This document shows, piece by piece, positions 50,519 through 59,611 of a DNA stretch of 64,000 bases (within the stretch, counting starts at the first letter, position 1; each line of letters opens with the position of its first letter). The translations under genes and the position numbers were made by a program. Below the pieces are notes generated by a model that made no database searches, was not told the DNA's origin, and saw nothing but the letters and a program-made list of their open reading frames with translations. Location of the stretch: positions 372,001-436,000 of the forward strand of contig OY282371.1 of NCBI GenBank assembly GCA_958295715.1. Reading direction: 5' to 3'. This DNA is from an uncultured Dehalococcoidia bacterium (GTDB lineage: Bacteria; Chloroflexota; Dehalococcoidia; Lucifugimonadales; GCA-2712585).

Positions 50519-51931
50519 GTGAGTGAAGCGGTGGACTACCAGGCGTCTCTGAATCTGCTTATGGGGCTGGTGGACTTCGAGCGGTTCCGAGGCCCGCGAG
50601 GGCCACGCGTGAAGTTCGACCTGAGCCGGATGCAGGCCCTCTTGGATTCTCTAGGCGGCCCGCATCTGGGCATTCCCACCGTTCACGTGGCCGGCACCAA
50701 GGGCAAGGGCAGCGTCGCCGCCATGGTGTCATCGGTCTTGGGCCAGGGCCGCGCGGTCGGCGTCTTCACCTCCCCCCATCTGCACACCTTCCGGGAGCGC
50801 ATCGCCGTGAACGGCGCGCCGGTGAGCGAGGAGGAGTTCTGCTCTCTGGTGGAGTTGGCTTGGCCTCACGCGGAGCGGGTGAGCCTGGAGGAACCTCACG
50901 GCGCCGTCACCCTGTTCGAGACCCTAACGGCCATGGCCTTCCTGCACTTCCAGCGCGTGGGCGCGGATTTCCAGGTCATGGAGGTGGGCTTGGGAGGGCG
51001 CTTGGACTCGACGAACCTGGTCGTCCCCCAGGCGTGCGCCATCGTATCCGTGAGCCTTGACCACACCGCCATCCTTGGCGAGACCATAGACCTGATAGCC
51101 CGGGAGAAGGCGGGAATCGTGAAACCCGGCGTCCCGGTGGTCAGCGCCCCGCAGGAGAGGGCGGCTTGGGACGAGATCCGCGAGGCGTGCCGCCGCAACA
51201 ACGCCCCGCTATGGGAGGTTGGCGAGCATATCACCTGGCGGGAGGGTTCCTTTGACCTGAGCGGTCAGGAGTTTGCGGTGGAGGGCAGGCTTGGGCGTTA
51301 TGACCTGCGTATGCCCCTCTTGGGGGAGCACCAGTTGGAGAACGCGTCGGTGGCCGTGGGCGTTCTTGAGACCCTGATGGAGCAGGGTTGGAAGGTTGAC
51401 GGTGAGTCTATGCGGAAGGGGTTCGCGGAGGCGCGGTGGCCCTGCCGCATGGAGACGCTGAGCAGGGAGCCGCTAATGATATGCGACGGCGCCCACAACC
51501 CCGACTCCATGGCCCGCCTCTGCGGTTCCGCGGCCCGGTACTTCGGGGGCAGAAGGCCCGTTGTGATTTTTGGCGCGTCTAGGGACAAGAACCTGGGCGG
51601 CATGATGGACGAACTGGCCGCCTTGGACCCCGTGGTGGCGGCCGTGGCGTCGAGGCACCCGCGGGCCGTTCCCACGGCGGAGCTCGCCGACTGTTTCGCC
51701 TTCCGTGGGGTTGACGTGTTCGAGGCCCGGAGTGTGGCCGGAGCCGTGGACGAGGCCAAGGCCCTGGCCGGCAAGGACGGTTATATCCTCGCCACCGGCT
51801 CCCTCTTTCTTGCGGCTGAGGTCAGGGAGGTCGTCCTGAACATAGAGCCGGAGATATATCCTGAGTTGGACGTGTCTTCGTCGGTTATCGGGGCCGTAGG
51901 AGGCATCGGGGCCGCGGGAGGCCGGATGTGA
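50519..51931 (+). CDS. folC: Folylpolyglutamate synthase FolC (Mur-ligase family)
   Basis: 470 residues from GTG 50519; starts between about 50390 and 50528 are possible, but codons before 50477 overlap the preceding gene. VHVAGTKGKGSVAAMVSSVL is the P-loop near residue 60, followed by GVFTSPHLHTFRERIAVNG, EVGLGGRLDSTNLV, SLDHTAILGETIDLIAREKAG (Mur-ligase signature) and ICDGAHNPDSM in the C-terminal domain. It adds glutamates to folates and, as in many bacteria, may also act as dihydrofolate synthase. It overlaps the FabF-type gene by 4 bases. Confidence 0.93.
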   Translation: MSEAVDYQASLNLLMGLVDFERFRGPRGPRVKFDLSRMQALLDSLGGPHLGIPTVHVAGTKGKGSVAAMVSSVLGQGRAVGVFTSPHLHTFRERIAVNGAPVSEEEFCSLVELAWPHAERVSLEEPHGAVTLFETLTAMAFLHFQRVGADFQVMEVGLGGRLDSTNLVVPQACAIVSVSLDHTAILGETIDLIAREKAGIVKPGVPVVSAPQERAAWDEIREACRRNNAPLWEVGEHITWREGSFDLSGQEFAVEGRLGRYDLRMPLLGEHQLENASVAVGVLETLMEQGWKVDGESMRKGFAEARWPCRMETLSREPLMICDGAHNPDSMARLCGSAARYFGGRRPVVIFGASRDKNLGGMMDELAALDPVVAAVASRHPRAVPTAELADCFAFRGVDVFEARSVAGAVDEAKALAGKDGYILATGSLFLAAEVREVVLNIEPEIYPELDVSSSVIGAVGGIGAAGGRM

Positions 51932-53175
51932 ACAGGCCCAAGGTGGTGGTGACGGGTATGGGCGCGATGACTCCCTTGTCCCACACGGCCCAGGGGTTTT
52001 GGGAGGGTCTTACGGCGGGCAGGTCGGGTATCGGCCCGATGACCCTGTGCGACCCGACGGATTTTCCCTGCCGTATCGCCGGGGAGGTGAAGGGGTTTGA
52101 CCCGGCCCAGTACATCGCGGCCAGGGAGGCGCGGCGCATGGCCAGGTTCTCCCAACTGGCGGTGGCCGCCGCGCTTCAGGCCGTGGAGGACGCCAATCTC
52201 CGGGTGGAGGCCACGGCTTCTCACAGGGTGGGGGCCCTTCTGGGCAATGGCAACGGCGGGTTCCCCACCACCGAGGAGGGATGCCGGACCCTGGTGGCGC
52301 GCGGGGGCGCGCGGGTGTCTCCCTTCTTCTTCCCCATGACCCTGCCCAACATGGCGGCCTCCAACGTGAGCCGCATACTGGGTCTCAGGGGGTACAACTC
52401 GACGGTCATCACGGCCTGCGCTGCGTCCAACCAGGCCATCGGCGAGGCGGTGGAGACCCTGCGCCGCGGGGCCGCCGACGTTATGCTCACCGGCGGCGCG
52501 GAGGCGGGCATCAGCCAACTGGGGCTGGCGGGCTTCTGCGCCATGCGCGCCCTCAGCGTCCGCAACGACGAGCCGTTGAGGGCCAGCCGTCCCTTCGACG
52601 CCCAGCGCGACGGCTTTGTTCCTGCCGAGGGGTCGGCAGTCCTGATTTTAGAGACGGAAGCCCACGCCCTGAGCCGCGGGGCCAACATATTGTGCGAGGT
52701 GGCGGGTTTCGGTTCCACATCCGACGCCTTCCACCCGGTGCAGCCCGAGGAGTCGGGCGCGGGGGCCATCATGGCCATGCGCATAGCCTTGGAGGACGCG
52801 GGGGTGGGAACCGATGAGGTGGACTACGTGAACGCCCACGGCACCTCGACGGCCTTGAACGACGCGGTGGAGACCACGGCCATAAGGGGCCTGTTCGGGG
52901 AGCGGGCCTACCGGATACCGGTAAGCTCCACCAAGTCGATGGTTGGCCACTCGCTGGGGGCCGCCGGCAGCCTGGAGGCGGTGGCTTGCGTTAAGACCAT
53001 AACCGACGGCGTGATTCATCCCACCGTGAACTACGAGTACCCCGACCCGGGCTGCGACCTAGATTACGTCCCCAACACGGCGCGGAGGGCCAACGCGCGG
53101 GTGGCCCTGTCCAACGCCTTTGGGTTTGGCGGGCAGAACGCCTGCCTGGTGTTCAAGCGGTACGACGGCGGGTGA
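51928..53175 (+). CDS. fabF: Beta-ketoacyl-ACP synthase II-type enzyme (FabF)
   Basis: 415 residues from a GTG within the folC stop region (ATGTGA). The thiolase-fold landmarks are complete: VVVTGMGAMTPLSHTAQGFWE, the active-site cysteine in STVITACAASNQAIGEAVE, ANAHGTSTALNDAVET (first catalytic His) and KSMVGHSLGAAGSLEA (Lys/His). It condenses malonyl-ACP with acyl-ACP in fatty acid elongation. There is no acpP or fabG next to it, so it is a stand-alone copy; a role in a secondary pathway is possible. Confidence 0.93.
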   Translation: MNRPKVVVTGMGAMTPLSHTAQGFWEGLTAGRSGIGPMTLCDPTDFPCRIAGEVKGFDPAQYIAAREARRMARFSQLAVAAALQAVEDANLRVEATASHRVGALLGNGNGGFPTTEEGCRTLVARGGARVSPFFFPMTLPNMAASNVSRILGLRGYNSTVITACAASNQAIGEAVETLRRGAADVMLTGGAEAGISQLGLAGFCAMRALSVRNDEPLRASRPFDAQRDGFVPAEGSAVLILETEAHALSRGANILCEVAGFGSTSDAFHPVQPEESGAGAIMAMRIALEDAGVGTDEVDYVNAHGTSTALNDAVETTAIRGLFGERAYRIPVSSTKSMVGHSLGAAGSLEAVACVKTITDGVIHPTVNYEYPDPGCDLDYVPNTARRANARVALSNAFGFGGQNACLVFKRYDGG

Positions 53176-53194
53176 GGAGGCTAGCCTCCCATTC

Positions 53195-53760
53195 CGTCAT
53201 TCCCGCCTCCTCTCTCTCGTCATTCCCGCGTAGGCGGGAAGGACGCGTGCGCCCACTTAGTTTTGAGGAGCGTTGGTTCTGAGTTTTGGGCCGCTGATTC
53301 CTGTCCTCCCACCTCGCCATACCCCGCACACCCCCTATCCGTCATTCCCGCGCAGGCGGGAATCCATCTTTCTTGCCCCCGTTGCGACAGAGCAACCGCG
53401 TAACGATGCGCAGGGGCGTGGGCTCAGCCATGGCAAATGCCTCTACCGGTGGCCCTGGGGCTTGAGACGTTGGTCATGGGATGTAGGGTTCCTGGATTCC
53501 CGCCTGCGCGGGAATGACGGAATGGGGGTGCGCGGTACGATGGCGACGGGTGAGGAGGGCCGTTCTGCCCTGTGGCCGCCCTGGATTCTTGGGGGATGGA
53601 TTCCCGCCTGCGCGGGAATGACGGATGGGTGTGTGTGGGGGGGGGTGGTGAAAGGGCGTGGACGTGGCGCACTGGCCGTTTTCGGTTGTGGCCACCCTGG
53701 ATTCTTGGGGGATGGATTCCCGCCTGCGCGGGAATGACGGAAAAGGGGAATGACGGATAG
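53195..53760. repeat. Intergenic cluster of GTCATTCCCG palindromes
   Basis: The gap 53176-53838 has no gene that I can support. It holds a family II copy (53219-53280), palindromes near 53341-53367 and 53495-53520, and two nearly identical blocks of about 75-95 bp ending at 53624 and 53740. Each of those carries GGATTCTTGGGGGATGGATT before a palindrome, a locally duplicated variant. Confidence 0.8.
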
Positions 53761-53838
53761 GGGTGTGTGGCCGGGAGCAGCGAGGGGAGTCGTGGATGGT
53801 AGGCGCGTTGGCGGCCGGGCTGGCGGCTGCGCCAGGCC

Positions 53839-54072
53839 TCAGGCGGCGGGGAGCATCGGCTCCAGCATTCGCTGTAGGGCCATGGTGTGGCTGCATACCC
53901 CGTGGCCCGTGAAGAAGGTGCAGGTGCAGGACCAGGCCCCGTTCCGGAAGGCCACCTGGTGGTCGCCGTGGTTGCCGCGAAAGGTGGTTTCCAGCGACGT
54001 GATGCTGACCCGGTCCTTCTCCTCCGCGTAGCGCCGCGCCTTCTCGATCTTCCCGATTACGCTGGACTGCAT
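53839..54072 (-). CDS. Stand-alone SWIM zinc-finger protein (77 residues)
   Basis: ATG at 54072 with AAGGAGG upstream. The C-terminal half has the SWIM zinc motif C-x-C-x9-C-x-H: SCTCTFFTGHGVCSHTMALQRML. The N-terminal 40 residues are helical and charged (IEKARRYAEEKDRVSIT) followed by one beta strand. SWIM fingers bind zinc and interact with nucleic acid or proteins, usually as part of SNF2 helicases or transposases. Here the domain stands alone and is less than half the size of most SWIM proteins. Confidence 0.8.
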   Translation of the reverse strand: MQSSVIGKIEKARRYAEEKDRVSITSLETTFRGNHGDHQVAFRNGAWSCTCTFFTGHGVCSHTMALQRMLEPMLPAA

Positions 54073-54161
54073 CCCGCCTCCTTCAGACCCTCTTTAGATG
54101 AATTCTAAGTCATAGCCGGGGCACGGTCAATGAAAGCAGCCTCCTTTTGGCCGCGCCCGCC

Positions 54162-54190
54162 TTGTCCAAACCACGCCTGCGGTCTACACT
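54162..54190 (+). promoter_or_regulatory. Sigma70-type promoter of the alaS-aro operon
   Basis: TTGTCC (54162-54167), a 17-base spacer and TACACT (54185-54190), with a start near 54197 and the alaS ATG at 54212. The leader of about 15 bases leaves no room for a T-box or similar control element. Confidence 0.65.
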
Positions 54191-54211
54191 AATGAGCCAA
54201 GGAGCGTTGGC

Positions 54212-57067
54212 ATGACGGGCGACGAGATACGAGAGCTTTTTCTGACATACTTCGAGGGACGGGGGCATCTGCGTATGCCCAGCGCGTCCCTGGTTCCCGC
54301 CGGGGACCCCACGCTGTTGTTCACCAGCGCGGGAATGGTTCCCTTCAAACCCTTCTTCATGGGGGAACAGAGGCCGCCCTCGCCGCGGCTTGCTTCCAGC
54401 CAAAAGAGCTTCCGCACCACGGACATTGACGAGGTTGGCGACCATACCCACCTCACCTTTTTTGAGATGCTGGGCAACTTCAGCATAGGCGACTACTTCA
54501 AGGAGAAGGCCATCGCCCTGGCCTGGGAGTTCGTGACCTCGGCCTCCGGGGGGTTCGGGCTGCCGGGTGAGCGGTTCTTCGCCACGGTGCACCACACCGA
54601 CGATGAGGCTTACGACCTGTGGCGCGGGATGATTGGCCTCGGCTCCGACCGCGTCTTCAGGTACGGCGATAGTGACAACTGGTGGGGGCCGGCTGGGCAG
54701 GAGGGGCCTTGCGGCCCGTGCAGCGAGCTTCACTACGACTTCGGCTTCGAGCGGGGATGCGGCCGGCCCCTCACCCACTCCGTTGACGGCGGCGAGGGGT
54801 GTCACCCCAACCACGAGTGCGAGCGGTTCGTGGAGTTGTGGAACCTGGTGTTCATGCAGTTCTACCAGGACGCCGAGGGCAACCGCACGCCCCTTCCTGC
54901 CCCCAGCGTTGACACGGGGATGGGGTTGGAACGGGCGGCCTTGGTGACCCAGGGGCCGCGTAGCATTTACGACACGGACCTGTTCCGTCCACTGATTGAA
55001 ACGGCATCCGAGCTTTGCGGCAGGGTTTACGGCCGCGATGAGGACACGGACTACGCCCTGCGGGTGATAGCGGAGCACGCCCGGGCCGTGGCCTTCCTCA
55101 TATCCGACGGCGTGGCCCCGGGCAACGCGGGCCGCGGCTACGTGCTGCGTCGCATCGTTCGCAGGGCCGTTAGGTACGGCCGCCGCTTGGGGCTGGAGGA
55201 GGCCTTTCTCGCCAGGGTGACGGACGCCGCCATAACCCACTTTGGCCGCGCCTACCCGGACCTGGCCGTCAACCGGGAGTTTATCCTGCGGGTGGTGAAT
55301 CTTGAGGAGGAGCGGTTCAGCCAGACCATTGAGGTGGGAATTCCGCTGCTGGAAAGGGGCCTCATCCCCCTGCGCCTGGGGCTGGCGGAGATACTGTCCG
55401 ATGGGGCCGCCGGAGACAGGGATGAAGTCATGGCGCGAATCGACGCCCTGGCCGCCGAGGTTGGCCCCTACATAAGGCCGCAAAGCATTCTTGAGGAGAT
55501 AGTGGCTGAGGCGTCTGAGGGCTTGGACGCCCCGGATTCCCCGGACGGCGCGGCGCCGGCCCTGTCCGGCCGGGAGGTGTTCGTGCTCCACGACACCTTC
55601 GGCTTTCCCAAGGAGTTGACCCAGGAGATAGCCAGGGAGCATGGCCTCGGCATTGACGAGGAGGGGTTTGAGTCGGAGCTCCGGGCCCACCGGGAACGGG
55701 CGCGGGCGGCTCACGTCACCGCCGCCGGCATGGAGATTCAGACCAGGTACGCGGGCTTGGTCGTCAGGCCTGTAAAGTTTCTGGGCTACGGGGACGACCT
55801 GCGCCAGTCCTCCACCGTGGCGGCTTTGCTGTCCGGCGATGGGCCGGTTAGCCGCGTCGTCCAGGGGCAGGAAGCGGAGGTGGTCTTGAGCGAGACACCC
55901 TTCTACGCCGAGGCCGGCGGCCAGGTGGGAGACGTGGGGACGATTACCGGCCCCAACGGGCTGTTCAGCGTTCGGGACACCCAAAGCCCCGTCGCGGGGG
56001 TGATCGTCCACCGTGGCGCGGTGGTTGAGGGACACCTGTCATTGGGGGACCCGGTGACGGCGGAGGTGGAGGTTGTCAGCCGCGCGGACACGGCCCGGAA
56101 CCACAGCGGGACCCATCTGCTCCACGCCGCCCTGCGGTCGGTTCTGGGGTCTCACGTGAGGCAGGCCGGATCTCTGGTGTCGCCGCGCCGCCTGCGCTTC
56201 GACTATTCCCACGTAGGTTCCCCCACCCGTGAGGAGCTTGGGGAGATTCAGTCCCTGGTGAACCGGAAGACGGTGGAGGACATGAGGGTGTCCACTCACG
56301 AAACGACCTACGCCGAGGGGGTCCGGGAGGGGGCCTTGGCCTTCTTTGGCGACAAGTACGGCGACAGGGTCCGGGTGGTGACCATGGCGGGAAGGGGCGA
56401 CGCGTCGCCTTTCAGCGTTGAGCTGTGCGGCGGCTCTCACGTGGGGGCCACCGGGGAGGTCGGCCCTCTGTTCATACTGGGCGACTCCGGCATCGGCGGC
56501 GGGATGCGCCGGGTGGAGGCCGTGACGGGCGAGGCGTCGGAGCGGCTGTTCCGGGAGCGCACCGACCTCCTTCAGAGGATATCCAGCAGGCTCGATACCC
56601 CCGTTGTCGACCTGGAGGAGAGGCTGGAGGGGTTCATGTCTGAAGTGAGCGCCCTGCGGAAGCGGGTGGCGCAGTTGGAGCGGCAGAGCCTGCGAGCGGA
56701 GGCTGAGGGGCTTCTGGCCCAGGCGCGGCGGGTGAAGGGGGTCAACGTGCTGGCGGCCCGGACGTCGGCGGCCAGCGTTGAGGCCCTGCGGGAGATGGGC
56801 GACTGGCTCAGGGACAGGCTTTCCAGCGCGGTTCTGGTACTGGCGTTGGCCCAGAAGGGCAGCGCGCTGCTGGTGTGCATGGTTACGCCGGACCTGGTGG
56901 GCCGGGGACTCCACGCAGGGGATATCGTTAGAGAGGCCGCCCAGGTCATGGGCGGCGGCGGCGGCGGGCGCGCCGAGTCGGCCCAGGCGGGGGGCAAGCG
57001 GTTGGAGAAGCTGGCGGAGGCCTTGGAGCGGGTAGCCGAGATTGTGAGCCGGGAGGTGAAGTCATGA
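54212..57067 (+). CDS. alaS: Alanyl-tRNA synthetase AlaS
   Basis: 951 residues, longer than the usual 870-880. The class II core is at the N-terminus (SASLVPAGDPTLLFTSAGMVPFK, RTTDIDEVGDHTHLTFFEMLGN). The editing domain has NHSGTHLLHAALR (HxxxH) and ELCGGSHVGATGEVG (CxxxH), the four zinc/editing ligands. A C-terminal coiled coil and DHHA1 domain follow (GGGGGGRAESAQAGG). AAGGAG lies 8 bases before the ATG. The insertion of about 50-70 residues lies around 390-450 (MARIDALAAEVGPYIRPQS region), with no known role. It is the first gene of an operon with ruvX and three aro genes. Confidence 0.96.
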   Translation: MTGDEIRELFLTYFEGRGHLRMPSASLVPAGDPTLLFTSAGMVPFKPFFMGEQRPPSPRLASSQKSFRTTDIDEVGDHTHLTFFEMLGNFSIGDYFKEKAIALAWEFVTSASGGFGLPGERFFATVHHTDDEAYDLWRGMIGLGSDRVFRYGDSDNWWGPAGQEGPCGPCSELHYDFGFERGCGRPLTHSVDGGEGCHPNHECERFVELWNLVFMQFYQDAEGNRTPLPAPSVDTGMGLERAALVTQGPRSIYDTDLFRPLIETASELCGRVYGRDEDTDYALRVIAEHARAVAFLISDGVAPGNAGRGYVLRRIVRRAVRYGRRLGLEEAFLARVTDAAITHFGRAYPDLAVNREFILRVVNLEEERFSQTIEVGIPLLERGLIPLRLGLAEILSDGAAGDRDEVMARIDALAAEVGPYIRPQSILEEIVAEASEGLDAPDSPDGAAPALSGREVFVLHDTFGFPKELTQEIAREHGLGIDEEGFESELRAHRERARAAHVTAAGMEIQTRYAGLVVRPVKFLGYGDDLRQSSTVAALLSGDGPVSRVVQGQEAEVVLSETPFYAEAGGQVGDVGTITGPNGLFSVRDTQSPVAGVIVHRGAVVEGHLSLGDPVTAEVEVVSRADTARNHSGTHLLHAALRSVLGSHVRQAGSLVSPRRLRFDYSHVGSPTREELGEIQSLVNRKTVEDMRVSTHETTYAEGVREGALAFFGDKYGDRVRVVTMAGRGDASPFSVELCGGSHVGATGEVGPLFILGDSGIGGGMRRVEAVTGEASERLFRERTDLLQRISSRLDTPVVDLEERLEGFMSEVSALRKRVAQLERQSLRAEAEGLLAQARRVKGVNVLAARTSAASVEALREMGDWLRDRLSSAVLVLALAQKGSALLVCMVTPDLVGRGLHAGDIVREAAQVMGGGGGGRAESAQAGGKRLEKLAEALERVAEIVSREVKS

Positions 57068-57492
57068 GGATACTGGCCCTCGACGTTGGGGCGCGGCGCA
57101 TCGGCATGGCCCTAAGCGACCCCTCCGGGACCTTGGCCACGCCCCTGGGCTTTCTCGCACGCAGGAGCCTTGGGCAAGACGTTGACGCCATCGTCCGCAG
57201 GGTCACTGATTCCTCCGTGAAACTAGTTCTGGTGGGTATGCCACTGACGCTGCGGGGCGAAAGGGGGAGGCAGGCCCAGTTGGTGGAGGAGTTTTGCCGC
57301 GCCTTGACGGATGTTATAAAGGTTGAGGTTGTCGTCTGGGATGAGCGGTACTCCACCGCGGAGGCGGAAAGCCGGATGCGGGAGGCCGGCGGCAAGCCAT
57401 CCAGGGAGCGGGGCCGCGCGGACGCGGCGGCGGCGGCGGTCATATTACAGTCCTATCTGGACAAGAACAGGTCTGAGGCCCCTTGCGATTAG
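57064..57492 (+). CDS. ruvX: Putative pre-16S rRNA nuclease / Holliday junction resolvase-like YqgF (RuvX)
   Basis: 142 residues. RNase H-like start MRILALDVGARRIGMALSDP with the first catalytic Asp, LVLVGMPLTLRGERGRQAQ, and DERYSTAEAESRMREAG with the RNase H-like Asp/Glu pair near residue 100. It is known as a processing nuclease for the 5' end of 16S rRNA, and in some species as a resolvase. It overlaps alaS by 4 bases, a common pairing, and aroE by 10 bases. Confidence 0.93.
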   Translation: MRILALDVGARRIGMALSDPSGTLATPLGFLARRSLGQDVDAIVRRVTDSSVKLVLVGMPLTLRGERGRQAQLVEEFCRALTDVIKVEVVVWDERYSTAEAESRMREAGGKPSRERGRADAAAAAVILQSYLDKNRSEAPCD

Positions 57493-58343
57493 GGATAGTT
57501 GGGTATCCCCTCGGCCACTCTCTATCGCCCGTCATGTTCCGGGCGGCCCTGTCCCACTGTGGCTTGGACATAACCTATGACCCCTGGGAGACGCCGCCGG
57601 AGGGTCTTGGGGGCTTCGTGGAGTGGGCGCGGCGTCCGGATTCCGGCGTGGCGGGGTTCAACGTGACCGTTCCCCACAAGGAGGCGGTCGCGGCGGCCGT
57701 GGATGAGGCGTCCCAGGAGGCTGAGCGGGCCGGGGCGGTCAACACCGTTGTCGTTAGGGACGGCCGGCTCCACGGCCACAACACCGACGGCATCGGGTTC
57801 GTCCTGGCGTTGAAGGAGGAGGCGAACTTCACCTTTGATGGCCGCCGGGTTCTCATCCTCGGGGCCGGGGGCGCGGCCCGTGGGGTTGTCATGGCCTTGG
57901 CCGCCGAGAATCCGGAGTCCGTTGTCATCGCAAATCGCACCCCGGAGCGCGCGCAGAGGCTGGCCCAAGATCTTAGGCGTCGATGGAGGGGCGTTGTAGA
58001 CACGGCGTCCCTTGGCGGGGAGGGACTGGGCCGCGCCGCCGAGAAGTCCGACCTGATAGTCCAGTGCTCCACGGTGGGGATGTCCCACGGCCCGGACCCC
58101 GCCGGGTCGCTTCTCCGGTCTGAAGACATCCCCGGTGAAGCCTTGGTCTATGACCTGGTGTATAATCCCCCTGAGACGCCCTTAATGAAGGAGGCGCGGA
58201 AGGCCGGCGCCCGGGTCCTCGGCGGCCTCTCAATGCTGGTCTACCAGGGCGCCGAGGGGTTTGAGGCGTGGACAGGCGAAAAGGCGCCCGTGAAGGTCAT
58301 GTTCCGGGCCGCTTCGGATGCCCTGGATAGGGCGAGACGCTAA
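57483..58343 (+). CDS. aroE: Shikimate dehydrogenase AroE
   Basis: 286 residues from TTG 57483 within the ruvX end. The shikimate-binding start LGIVGYPLGHSLSPVMFRAAL is followed by GFNVTVPHKEAV with catalytic Lys, GHNTDGIGFVLAL with the Asp partner, the NADP loop LGAGGAARGVVMAL with VVIANRTPERAQ, and GLSMLVYQGAEGFEAWTG near the end. It reduces 3-dehydroshikimate to shikimate with NADPH. The other steps downstream, including shikimate kinase, are in the same operon. Confidence 0.95.
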   Translation: MRLGIVGYPLGHSLSPVMFRAALSHCGLDITYDPWETPPEGLGGFVEWARRPDSGVAGFNVTVPHKEAVAAAVDEASQEAERAGAVNTVVVRDGRLHGHNTDGIGFVLALKEEANFTFDGRRVLILGAGGAARGVVMALAAENPESVVIANRTPERAQRLAQDLRRRWRGVVDTASLGGEGLGRAAEKSDLIVQCSTVGMSHGPDPAGSLLRSEDIPGEALVYDLVYNPPETPLMKEARKAGARVLGGLSMLVYQGAEGFEAWTGEKAPVKVMFRAASDALDRARR

Positions 58344-58361
58344 GAGCAGGGGGAGAAAACC

Positions 58362-59564
58362 GTGATTCGTTTCCTAACCGCCGGTGAGTCCCACGGCCAG
58401 GGGTTGGTGGTCATAGTGGAGGGTATGCCGGCGGGTCTGCCCATCGGCGAGGAGTATATTGGCGCTCAGATGGCGCGGCGGCAGCGGGGCCACGGCCGCG
58501 GGGGTCGCATGAAGATTGAGCGCGACTGGGCCCGCGTGGTGTCGGGCATACGCCACGGGCGCACCCTGGGAAGCCCCATAGCCATGACCATAGAGAACAG
58601 GGACTGGGCCAACTGGACCCAGGTTATGAGCGTGGAGGCGGTGGAGGAGGCGACGCCCAGGGTGACGCGCATCCGGCCGGGCCACGCCGACCTGCCGGGA
58701 ACCATGAAGTACGGCTACGACGACGTGCGCGACGCGTTGGAACGGTCCAGCGCGCGGGAGACGGCGGCGCGGGTGGCGGCCGGCGCCGTGGCGCGTCGGC
58801 TTCTGGAGGAGTTCGGCGTTGATATCCGCAGCCACTCCCTGGCCATTGGCGGGGTCTGGGCCGCCGCGGGCGATATGGGCAATATGATTGATATGGATAA
58901 GATCGACTGGGACGCCGTGGAGGCCTCCCCGGTGCGCTGCGCCGACCCCGCGGCGGAGCCGGGCATGATGGCCGCCATCGACTCGGCCAAGGAGGCCGGC
59001 GACACCGTTGGCGGCGTGGTCGAGGTGGTGGCCTACGGCGTCCCCATCGGCCTCGGTTCCCACGTCCAGTGGGACAGGAAGCTGGACGGCCGCCTCGCCC
59101 AGGCCCTCATGTCCATCAACGCTTGCAAGGCGGTATCCATTGGCGACGGGTGGGAGTCCATAAACCAGCGAGGCTCCCAGGTGCACGACGTCATCGAGCC
59201 GGTCACCGACCCCGGCAATCCGTGGCGGCGCAAGACCAACCGCTCCGGCGGCACCGAGGGGGGCATGAGCAGCGGGACGCCCCTGGTGGCTCGCTTCGCC
59301 ATCAAGCCCATATCCACCCTCGTCAAGCCCCTGCCCTCGGTGGACTTGGACACGGGGCAGCTGGTGCAGGCCCACTATGAACGCTCCGACGTTTGCCAGG
59401 TTCCCCCGGCGGGGGTTATTGGGGAAGCGATGGTCGCCCTCGTCCTTGCCGACGCCTTCATGGAGAAGTTTGGCGGCGACAGCGTGCCGGAGACCCGGCG
59501 CAACTACCGGGGCTACCTGAAGACGGTGGGGCCGCGGGCCATGACCCCTCGAGAGGAGGGGTAG
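58362..59564 (+). CDS. aroC: Chorismate synthase AroC
   Basis: 400 residues from GTG 58362 after AGGGGGAG. Signature segments: RFLTAGESHGQGLVVIVEG, MARRQRGHGRGGRMKIERD, GHADLPGTMKYGYDDVRDALERSSARETAARVAAGA, split here, and RKTNRSGGTEGGMSSGTPL. The flavin and phosphate contacts are intact. It converts 5-enolpyruvylshikimate 3-phosphate to chorismate using reduced FMN. AroA and AroF/AroG-type enzymes are not in the window, so only part of the pathway is clustered here. Confidence 0.96.
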   Translation: MIRFLTAGESHGQGLVVIVEGMPAGLPIGEEYIGAQMARRQRGHGRGGRMKIERDWARVVSGIRHGRTLGSPIAMTIENRDWANWTQVMSVEAVEEATPRVTRIRPGHADLPGTMKYGYDDVRDALERSSARETAARVAAGAVARRLLEEFGVDIRSHSLAIGGVWAAAGDMGNMIDMDKIDWDAVEASPVRCADPAAEPGMMAAIDSAKEAGDTVGGVVEVVAYGVPIGLGSHVQWDRKLDGRLAQALMSINACKAVSIGDGWESINQRGSQVHDVIEPVTDPGNPWRRKTNRSGGTEGGMSSGTPLVARFAIKPISTLVKPLPSVDLDTGQLVQAHYERSDVCQVPPAGVIGEAMVALVLADAFMEKFGGDSVPETRRNYRGYLKTVGPRAMTPREEG

Positions 59565-59611
59565 GACCCGGTGGGGGCGCGCCCCTCCGTCCCCTGACCG
59601 CTCAACGGCCT

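Noticed and set aside
54100-54211. T-box or other riboswitch before alaS
   Set aside because: The predicted start at about 54197 leaves only 15 bases of leader, too short for such an element.
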